A stretch of DNA of 64,000 nt, taken from assembly GCF_902150065.1 (NCBI RefSeq), contig NC_043987.1:27603987-27667986 (forward strand). The letters run 5' to 3'. Under the pieces are notes generated by a model, which was given only the letters and a program-made list of their open reading frames with translations, was not told the origin of the DNA and did no database searches. Positions 21,501 through 29,652 of this stretch are shown here, piece after piece. Positions within the stretch are counted from its first letter, which is position 1. The number at the start of each line of letters is the position of its first letter. The position numbers and the translations under genes were made by a program. Origin of the DNA: Myripristis murdjan. Lineage: Eukaryota; Chordata; Actinopteri; Holocentriformes; Holocentridae.

Positions 21501-23956
21501 TGGATCTTATCCTCACAACACACAGCCTGTTCGGACAACAGAGACACATGTCACATCACCTCATGCGGGATAAGCAACCATAGAGACACCACAACCTGAT
21601 AATGGAACAAACATGCAAATCCTTCATTTGACTTCTTCAGTCTGTAATCTGATGTAAAGTAATGAATGAGCGTGCGGTTCTCAAAACTAGCACCATGTGC
21701 AAGTCTGTATTAGCCGCCTTTCCACCCGGACAGGTCATACCTTTGGCATGGGGCAGCATCCCCAGCTGCCGTCTGGTGTCTCGCAGCATGTGGTTCCCTC
21801 TGGACACTCTGACTCTCCATCATCACACATCACTGCACTGACTTGCTCTGTGCAACAAGGACATGATGTTTTCAAAAAGTACTCAGTAAGTAAAGTAAAG
21901 GAACCATGGGATAAAATGAATCCATGTTTGAGGGTGAGGAAATCAGTCAAACCTTTTTTGATGCAGGAGCGGTTGTCTTCGCTGCACTGGTGGCCCTCAG
22001 GACAGCAGTGTTTCCCATCAGGGCAAGAGATTCCCTGTGAGCGATAAGAAAACATTTCAGTCATTAACAAATCCACTGTAATTTTACTTTATTTCCTTTT
22101 CCTATAATTTACTCTTTTTTTTTTTTTTTTTAAAGATTATTTATGGCATTTCTGCTCTACTTGATAGTGACACTAGAGAAAGACAGGAAAGGCAGGGGAG
22201 AGAGGGAGAATGACACGCCAAGACCCGGCCCCTGACAAGAGGCACACACTCCACCAGGTGAGCTACCGGGGCGCCCCTACATTCATATTTACAAGAAACA
22301 GGAATGCACTATAACTATATAGAGTGAACAGGAACATACTGCTGTGGAAACTGGGTCCACAGCAGTACGTAAAGAATGTAAAGAATCTGAGCACTGATAA
22401 ATCATTGAAACATTGCTTGTTAATTTACTGTAAACAGATGAGACTATCACCAAGAAGGCTGGTGGCCTGTACCAGCTTCTACACTGTGGTTTAAATTGTG
22501 AGCCACCTGGTCAGACTGGGAGAGAATCAAGCTTCAGGCTCGGATACTAACGATGGTTTTAGACCAGCAGGTTTAGATGGAGCAGTAAATGGCCCTTGTG
22601 CAGGTAAATTATTTAGAACAGGCTCACATCCTTGCCTTAACTCTTGAGCAAACCCACACTCAACGTAAACCATTTCCAACAAATTTAAACTGCTGGCGTA
22701 AACTGTGGATCCGGTGGTCTCCAGGTCTGCAGCATGGAGAAATCTGATGGGCTGCTTTATAGCACAAAGGTGTATTGCTTTACAGCACAAATCAAGAGGA
22801 GGATGATGTTCCTCCAAAGTACATAGAGCTTAAGGTTTCAGAGAAAGAGAAAATCTTTGACCAATGAAGCATCAGACCCTCTTTGTGGCTGAGACGCGAT
22901 GACACGATGAGCTGTCTCAGTCATGGTTTTGTTTCCTTTTTTGTCTTTGTATCACAATGGTTTTTCAGAAAAGTGCTTCGTTAATAAAGTTTTTGAATAG
23001 TATTATCACTATCAATGTCTCGTTTATTTCAATTAAGTACACCAAGGCATTAGAATTTATTTGCCACAATATAATGCGTAAAAATGATACAAAGAGCATC
23101 TTTAAACATGACGGGACAAGGCTGGATTACCTGGGCTAGGGGACAGCAGCCAAACCTTGTGAGGGCCATCAGGCAGGAAAACTCAGGCGGACACTGCGAC
23201 TTATCTGGACAGACATTGTCATCATCATCGCCTATGTATGGCTTGATCATCCTGAAAGACTGCAGGGAGGGGGACAACCTTACAACAGGCAATCACTTCA
23301 GCAAAATCAGTCCAATTCTGACTTTTCATCTGTTTTAATGACAACCTTATGCCACTGCTTACTCAACATGTTGCTATTCTTACTTTAGAAAGTCCGGGCT
23401 GATTGGCGGGCATTCTGTCAACCCAGGGAACTGACGCCGTTGCGTTCACACAGCTGGACTGGTCCAAATTGCAGATCGTGCCTTCAGGACAGCAGTGCAT
23501 GTGATCCCCACAACACTCGGCCTGTGGAGATAGCAGTAGTAGGTATAGTTTGACTACCAAAGTACTTAAGCATGTCCTATCACACACGCTTAACAAAGGC
23601 TGAGCTATTCTCAGTGCCATAAAGGAGTAAAACACCACTGAAGATGAATAGCACCAGTGTACAACCCCATATCTAGAGACAGAGAGAGACACTGGTTATC
23701 TGGTGTGTGGGCTTCATTCATCTTTGAATTATGTGCTTGCTGGAAGTGGCTCCACTCAGGCTGATTACCGTGTGAGGCACATCAACGCGGTGCCATGCAG
23801 CAGTGCGTACGTTACCTGATGCAACGGGCAGCAGGTATAGCCGTTGGCCGGCGTGCTGCAGCAGGTGTGCCCGTGTTCACATTCCCCTCCATCAGGACAC
23901 TCATCAGCACAAACCAAGGCGAGCAAAGCCCAGCAGACCACAACCCACTTCTGCAT
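15519..23956 (-). CDS. grn: Progranulin precursor with seven granulin modules
   Basis: Secreted and lysosomal cysteine-rich glycoprotein, cleaved to granulin peptides; growth-factor-like and needed for lysosome function. Exons in translation order: 23816-23956, 23384-23521, 23131-23259, 21953-22034, 21741-21847, 21373-21526, 21135-21260, 20921-21018, 18418-18756, 17358-17594, 16603-16851, 15519-15662. All phases agree, giving 647 aa plus stop. Residues 1-17 are a signal peptide ([17 protein letters not shown]). Seven modules follow, at roughly 18-74, 108-161, 169-226, 297-352, 409-466, 489-545 and 572-628. Each is split between two exons as in other vertebrate GRN genes, with CCP and HCCP motifs visible. 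Exon 7 (21135-21260) is a cysteine-poor acidic Ser/Thr spacer. Residues 353-408 form a Lys/Glu-rich linker. Module 2 has 10 rather than 12 cysteines. The ATG chosen follows a good acceptor (TGTGTGCAG|ATG); an upstream in-frame ATG at 24019 lies in the intron. Adjacency to slc25a39 supports orthology to human GRN (grna in fish naming). Confidence 0.96.
15730..16540 (-). other. grn: grn last intron, mostly occupied by a transposon
   Basis: The intron separating the last two grn coding exons. More than half of it is the foldback MITE described at 15900-16353. No other structure is recognised. Confidence 0.6.
15900..16353 (+). mobile_element. Foldback-type MITE, copy A
   Basis: The termini are inverted repeats: the left end begins CACTCAGCGGCCACTTTATT and GCTCCACCTGTACAATCTAA, and the right end reads TTAGACTGTACAGGTGGAAC. 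Inside is a second, larger palindrome. The arm at about 16081-16127 (ACTGGACTGCATTTTATTGA, then GAGGTGTTTC) pairs with 16142-16190 (GAAACACCTCTCAATATAAT, then GTAGTCCAGT). There is no ORF of significance. A close copy lies in opposite orientation at 26074-26521. The family is very common in teleosts, and I recognise the GGCCACTTTATTAGGTRCACCTG end. Confidence 0.8.
18757..20920 (-). other. grn: Large grn intron between exons 8 and 9
   Basis: A 2.2-kb intron with a TIR element (19676-20008) and a short CTG run near 18981-19000. There is no support for additional granulin exons inside it: no CCP/HCCP-encoding block appears on the minus strand. Confidence 0.6.
19676..20008. mobile_element. Short TIR DNA element in a grn intron
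   Basis: The left end reads AAAGTGATAGTTTGGATT. The right end reads AAACCCAAACTGTCACTC, whose reverse complement is GAGTGACAGTTTGGGTTT. That gives terminal inverted repeats of about 18 bp with few mismatches around a roughly 330-bp non-coding core. This matches a common teleost MITE pattern. The superfamily is not assigned. Confidence 0.65.
22115..22277 (-). mobile_element. tRNA-derived SINE
   Basis: Read on the minus strand, it begins GGGGCGCCCCGGTAGCTCAC and continues CTGGTGGAGTGTGTGCC, a tRNA-like head with a recognisable A box (TAGCTCACCTGG, plus coordinates 22254-22265). A degenerate B-box region, a CTCTCTCCCC/TTTCCTGTC body typical of a widespread teleost SINE, and an A-tail (the T-run at 22115-22131 on the plus strand) follow. 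It is inserted antisense-tail-first in the grn intron between exons 3 and 4. Confidence 0.75.
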
Positions 23957-24816
23957 CTGCACACAAAGAAAAAAGAAAAGGGAAGTGGGACAGTGTGTGT
24001 GTGCTGTGTGTGTCTCCACTACTGAGCCATGATTGATGGTGTTATTACATGAGGGATTGCTAAATAAACCCTATGCATAAATCAATATAGTAGAAAACTT
24101 GACTAGACTTTGGTGAAAGCGTGATAATCACACCAGATAAAAATAGATGATAAAAATATTTCTACAAGCATGTTATTGGAAGATCGGTAGGTAAAATGTA
24201 CATTATCCACAGAGTTATTTAAATCCTCATGCAGTCAGTTTATGCATGATTTCTGCGTATATGTGTGACTTACCAGCAGGATTGGAGGTAGGTCATTCAT
24301 ATCAACACACAACATCAAATACAACTTATTTCTCAATCTGAAATCTATATTTTTATTGACTTTACTTAATCTGACATTTCCTTTATGCATTTTTTTTAAT
24401 CAGAAAAAGCGCCATCGGTACACATATACTGTACATTAGTTTAATCAGATTCTTCTACTAAATGACACTTGAGGGGCCACTGTGCGGCACACAAACCTGC
24501 AGTTTCGTTTTGTGCGCTGAAAGGCGGAAATCTGGCGTTTTCCTGCTAAAATCTCAGTTACACGTGCACATTTTAGACAATAACTTTTAGCAACATAAAA
24601 AGCAAAAACGGAGCAGTATAAATGCTGAATACTGTCTTGATCGATTATAATCGTGTAGCAAATGTACAGGTTGTTAACTCCCTTGCAGGTAAGTTAAACT
24701 TCTCAAAAGTGGCTTCTGTACCTGGCAGGTTTAAGCAATAGTAGGGTTTCACTTTCAGCTATCACTTATTGTAACACTTTATTATGTTGTAATGTGTAAT
24801 GCATTCGTGTACTTAC

Positions 24817-24866
24817 CTCGGCGACAGACTGGAGGGCTGCTGTGTGTACTGTCAAGGTGCTGAAGG
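24817..24866 (-). other. grn: grn untranslated first exon
   Basis: The minus strand ends in CGCCGAG followed by a consensus donor GTAAGT (24811-24816). The next exon begins directly at the grn ATG after the acceptor at 23957. Assuming initiation about 30 nt downstream of the TATA box at 24892-24897, the exon is about 50 nt. It contains no ATG. Confidence 0.6.
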
Positions 24867-24891
24867 CGCTCCTCAGTACCAATTATGACAG

Positions 24892-24897
24892 TTTATA
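24892..24897 (-). promoter_or_regulatory. grn: grn TATA box
   Basis: TATAAA on the minus strand (context CTGTATAAACTG). It sits about 75 nt upstream of the untranslated exon's splice donor, the right distance for a short first exon. Confidence 0.55.
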
Positions 24898-25306
24898 CAG
24901 TTTGTGCACGCCCCCCGTGTGAAACACAGGCGTCCCATTGGCCAGTGCGGAAGGTCAGCCTCCTCTGTGCGTTGTAATGAATCTAATATTTCTATTATAG
25001 GGGTTGCTGTGCCGTAAATGCGTGACTCACTGCAGGTATTGTTGCTTAGGGGCCGAGGGGAACTTTGTTTGCAGGTGAGAGTCGGTTCTGTGCTGCTGGG
25101 ACGGCGGAGGTGTAATGCAGTGTTTCTCCGCCAGGGGGAGCTCCTCTTGCAGCCGGTTACAGCAGAGACAGTGGACAGCAGGGTTGGGTGGGTTAGGGTT
25201 TCAACAAGAGAGCTGGGGAAGTTCCACACTTCGTCTAAACCGCTGATCACAAACAGACGGAGGATTAAGACAATGAAACACAAAGTGCAATAGAGAGAAA
25301 CACAAC

Positions 25307-25335
<29 letters not shown>
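25307..25335. repeat. Poly(A) run
   Basis: 29 consecutive A residues. No retroposon body was recognised immediately upstream, so it is recorded as a homopolymer only. Confidence 0.85.
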
Positions 25336-25337
<2 letters not shown>

Positions 25338-26073
25338 TTAAGAAATATAATTCAAAAAGTGAGTGTCTACTGAACTCACTTAAAATGAAAATACTGCATG
25401 CGTGCATTGATTTGATAGTTTTTGTTGTTGCTTTGTTTTGTGAGGAAGAAATGGTTAACATGTATTTTTCTATTTCCGTCACGAATACAATGACCTGAGG
25501 GTTTTATTTGTAAATTTGAATTTGTGAATGTGGAATTTTGTAAGAATGCATTATCATCTTACTATAAACAAAGCAACCAAATATAATGCCTTGATAGAAA
25601 GAAAATGTTGCCCATGTGTAAATTTTACAAGTCCAAAATAAGTGAGGAGCAAATTTCAGGCAATTCACTGAAAGAGCAGCTCGGCTCTATGTCTCTCTTT
25701 AACTTTTGTAAGAAATGTTTCGCTGGGTAGAGTCGATGGATCAACTTGAATGAGACCTAGTTAACCTTATTTTTTTAAAGATTTTTTTGTGGTAAGGACC
25801 AAACTTTCTTCCAGTCAACATTACGAACAAAATTACTCCTTTAAAATGCTGCTGTAGTAGTGGAAACCATGTTTTATTGAAACAAAGCTCTTATTCTGGA
25901 GTTCATAACTCTAATAAAATAAAAAACCAACTGGAGCAGCATCAAAAACAATACAGAAAAATTATTTTGGGGATACTGGTATACTGTATCTTGCAAGTAA
26001 TCCTGTGTAGCTGTGCAGCAGCCTGTCCCTGGTAAATAGCTGATTCACTGCTATAATGACACTATTAAACCAC

Positions 26074-26521
26074 CACCCAGTGTCACTTTATCAGGTCCAC
26101 CTGTACAGTCTAATGCAGTTCAGTGCAACAGCTCTGCTAAAAATTCTACCTTTTAAGAAAGTTTATAATGTTCAGGTTTTGTTGACATTGTGGAGAATGT
26201 GTAAATTTAATTCTAGGTTTATTATTGAGGTTGTAGCTTGCAGAGGTCTTGTACTGGACTGCATGATATTGAGAGGTGTTTCTAATTTTTTTGTCCTCCC
26301 TATTTATATACATGAGGGGGGACAGAATAGTGGAAACACCTCTCAGTAAAATGCAGTCCAGTCCAACTACAGCACTAACTATGAGCTCAGTGCCAAACAT
26401 CGAAGTGAATGAACACCTTTATTACTGTGAGCATTATAGGCAGCAGGACAGGAAATTTTATGGCACAACAGTTGGATTGGATTAGATTATGCAGGTGGAC
26501 TGATAAAGTGGCCACTGAGTG
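26074..26521 (-). mobile_element. Foldback-type MITE, copy B (inverted relative to copy A)
   Basis: Its minus strand aligns with the plus strand of 15900-16353 over essentially the whole length, including the TCATTCACTTCGATGTTTGG block and the central palindrome (arms about 26252-26300 and 26317-26362). Ends: CAGTGTCACTTTATCAGGTC with CACCTGTACAGTCTAATGCA on the left, and AGGTGGACTGATAAAGTGGC with CACTGAGTG on the right. These are long TIRs of roughly 45-50 bp with mismatches. By eye the two copies are about 85-90% identical. Confidence 0.8.
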
Positions 26522-26523
26522 TA

Positions 26524-27519
26524 GGGTCATTCCGTGTCAACTCAGCAAAGGTGGTTGCTTGACCATCTCAGACTCTGTTGAAACCTTATAGGAACGATCT
26601 TTGGCATCTGAAACTGACATCTGCCAGCAGCAGCAATTCTGGCAATCATGCCTCAATTTTTTGCTTAAGACCTCTCAAATTCTCAAGATTTGTTCAAAAA
26701 AAAATTGCAAATCATAACATTCATAACACAATAACATTGATCTATTTGATCAATGTTATTGTGAGAATAATAATAATAACCAATGCTTAGAAAGCTTTCA
26801 TATGTTAGTAGGAATGGGAGTTATGATCAATCAAATTTGACACAGATAAAAAAGTAATTAATTTCCAAAAGGGCCAGATGGACATCTTGAATCATGGATA
26901 GGTTGGTGAAATTTAGGGAAGTAGAAGATGGAAGTATCATCTACTTGTGTGCAAAGTTTCATTATCCTTCCATGTTGTCTTCCATGTTGTCTCAAATCCT
27001 GAATTTGAGAGGTCTTTAAGCAAAAAATTGAGGCTTGATCGCCAGAAATTGCGAGGCTCAAGGACATATCAAGAGATAAGGACATCTGAAAGTGGCATCT
27101 TGTTGAATTTCCAACTCGCGAGTGATTTATTGAAAATTTCCAGTGGGTGAAAAGTTCTGAAAATGTTGTAGGCTAATTTCAGCTTTAAAAAATGGCAGAT
27201 GTCAGATTCAGATTCCAAAGATCATTCCTACAAAGTTTCAAGAGATACTGAGATGGTCAAGTAACTGACCTCCCCTAATTTAACCCTTATATGGTATTCG
27301 TTTTTTTGTTACACAGGGAGTCCTGCTGGATCTGGTGGACCTATTGCAAATTGGGGCTTTTAATTCAACATAATAAAACCTTTTGTTGTTAAGATACTCA
27401 GCAGATTTTTCCTTTATCCCAATTGCAAGTAATATAAACAATACATATGTTTGTTTTTTGTGAAAACGGGTCCCACAGACCCGAATACCTTATGAGGGTT
27501 AAATGACACGGAATGACCC
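26524..27519. mobile_element. Long-inverted-repeat (foldback) DNA element
   Basis: The left end is GGGTCATTCCGTGTCA and the right end TGACACGGAATGACCC, perfect 16-bp inverted termini. Further matched blocks extend the arms. Left TTGACCATCTCAGA pairs with right TGAGATGGTCAA, left AGGAACGATCTTTGGCATCT pairs with right CCAAAGATCATTCCT, and left GCCTCAATTTTTTGCTTAAG pairs with right TTAAGCAAAAAATTGAGGC. Arm similarity therefore runs 150-200 bp or more. There is no significant ORF. A perfect 16-bp hairpin sits at 26727-26763. The right arm is interrupted by a piggyBac-type MITE (27284-27498). Confidence 0.7.
27284..27498. mobile_element. piggyBac-type MITE with TTAA target duplication
   Basis: A 215-bp segment whose ends are CCCTTATATGGTATTCG and CGAATACCTTATGAGGG, near-perfect inverted repeats starting with CCCT. 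It is flanked on both sides by TTAA (27280-27283 and 27499-27502). TTAA duplication plus CCCT-type termini is the piggyBac signature. There is no transposase. It lies inside the right arm of the 26524-27519 element, so it is the younger insertion. Confidence 0.75.
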
Positions 27520-27719
27520 AGTATATCCCAAGTTACAGGTGTGAGGGGCAGAAGTAGCAGTGACGTTACTCCACCAGTGGGAGGCAGCAATGCGCTAAGC
27601 CTCTTCTAGTCTGCTGGGAAGAGGAGGAAGAAGAAGAGGCGGAGAACGGGGGTTTGGCCAGATCTGTAAAACATATGCGCCAGTCTCTCAGTCACCGGAT
27701 AGGAAAGCCTGATGTTTTG

Positions 27720-28184
27720 CAGGTCTGGAGGAGCTCCGTCAGCGTGTGTGTCACTTCCAGCCGCGCACAGCTCCAGCCTCCAGCCCTGACCAGCGTGATG
27801 ACCGGCTGTCTCTGACGGGAAGCGCCGAGCAGCTTTCACTATGGAGATATGATGAAAACACACCTGTTTCGGCACAACCACTCACTCTGCCAAAACTCAG
27901 GTGAGCGCTCGTTCCTACCTGGACAACGTTAAGGTTTCCTAATTGAGCCAGCGAGTCACCCGGCTTATTTAAATCCAAAAAACGAGGCGTATGCAATGCG
28001 GATTTGGCTAGGTGATACGCTAGCTAGCTGGGTGATAGGTTAGCTAACTGACATTTTCAAAACGTGTAAATTTGAATGGTGTCTTTCCTTTTTTTTTTCT
28101 TGGTCCAGGAAGCCTTCAGCGTCATTTACCTACAATGAATGAAAGCACAGCTGTTTCTCAACGATTCACTTTGCTAAAACAAGG
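27720..28184 (+). promoter_or_regulatory. slc25a39: slc25a39 5' untranslated exons (exon 1 ending 27900; exon 2 28109-28184)
   Basis: Exon 1 ends AAAACTCAG|GTGAGC at 27900; its start is not defined. Exon 2 has a polypyrimidine tract and acceptor ending at 28108 and a donor AAGG|GTGAGT at 28184. The coding exon follows at 29644. The last 45-50 nt of exon 1 and exon 2, plus some sequence past each donor, are similar to each other, which indicates a tandem duplication. Splicing is predicted from signals alone. Confidence 0.5.
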
Positions 28185-29652
28185 GTGAGTATTGGTTCAT
28201 ACCTGGTTTATAGCGTTAAATTTAACCTAACTCAGCTACAGGCTAGGCTAGGCTAACTAACACTGACATATGACATTTAGCGGTGGCTGGCTTTACACAG
28301 ATTAAAGCAACGTGTAAAAGGTTTGGATGCTCTTTTTTACCTGCTAAACTGGCCCAACGTGTTAACTTGTCTTACATAATGTTAATTGGGTTTGCTAATG
28401 AGCCTCCTCCCCTCCGCTGGACTCTAACATTACACTGAGCTTTTTGGATAGGACAAACAGCAGGTGGTTAGTCGTGGACGGGTGACTTTAGTTGGATAAC
28501 GAAAGCCTGACAGCAAGATTAAAGGAAAAGGGTCACAGCAAGGTAAAGTCTTTGTCACTGTTTTATGAGATGCTGTAACACTGTTTAACTCAGCCCACGT
28601 CAGAAATTATTATAGTTTGTGTTTCGTTTTTACTTAATTTGTCATCCATCACCTTGTGTCCAGTCTGGCTTCAGCACTGGACTTGGCGTTTGCTAACTTA
28701 CTCATTCAAGAACACAAAGAGAAGGCTGTCACATGTTTATTTTATTATTTAGGTAGTCGGGCATTGAATTAATGTGCCTTACCATTGCAGCGTATTGGCC
28801 TGGCAAATGTTGTAAGTGTCTTGTAAGGCAAGTGTCTTTATAACTGTCACACAGGAATAGGACTGACAAAGGGAAAAAGGAAAAAGAAGTGGTAGCAGAC
28901 AGAAAAGGTACAAGAGAGTTGATGCATTAGTTTTCAGAGTTGATGCTCTCACATAGGCAATATTTACCCAAAAGATTACCTATTTTTTTCCAAACACATG
29001 AATTCATCTAATGTTCTGGGTTCTGCTGCCATGCCATGTTAGGTGAATGTGTATTTATTTATTTATCAGTGAGTCAGTGGTTGTGGGTCAGGGGGTGAGG
29101 CTGTGGCTGGCTGCATGGAGAGATTTGAGGCTTGCACCTAATAGATAAGCTATCACAGTTTGTCAACCACTCTATTATACCACCGCCTCCTGGTCCTCAG
29201 CCTCTCCCATCAGTAGTGAAGGGGTGGTTTGGTTTTACACTGCATTTTTATTTATTCATTATTTTTTATTTTTGTGTGCAACTGCCATGTGTCAGACCCA
29301 AGCTTGCATTCTGCGGCTGCACCGCAAGTCCTGTCTTGTTTTCGGCTAACGGTTTCCTCCCCTAATTTATGTTGGGACAACAGACGCTAATTTGAAGCAT
29401 CTCTTGGCATGCCTCACATATTCAGCAGATTGAATTAACTAGACACGGACTCAACCTCAGACATGGTGTCCTGTTGCCGGTTCACCTTGACATCACTACT
29501 CTCCTTTATTTGTTTTACATAACACAGGGACACAGACACTTGGCTGTGCCATGCCTCAAAGGCAATAAACAGCTAAATGAATTAAGTTTAGTTATATACT
29601 GTACTCAGTGTGATATGTTATACTGTTTGTCCTGGTCTGACAGGTAGCCAGG

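Larger units (their letters stand above)
24900..27560. other. Spacer between divergent grn and slc25a39, largely transposon-derived
   Basis: grn is transcribed leftward from about 24866 and slc25a39 rightward from about 27.8 kb. The space between contains an A-run (25307-25335), the second foldback MITE (26074-26521), a long-inverted-repeat element (26524-27519) and a nested piggyBac-type MITE (27284-27498). No coding exon is supported. A 136-codon minus-strand ORF at 24873-25283 lacks any recognised domain. Confidence 0.6.

Noticed and set aside
22115-22277. Functional tRNA gene
   Set aside because: Only an A-box-like head is present. The rest does not fold as a tRNA, and the A-tail and teleost-repeat body mark it as a SINE.
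24873-25283. 136-codon minus-strand ORF overlapping the grn promoter
   Set aside because: It covers the TATA box and untranslated exon region and does not resemble a known protein.
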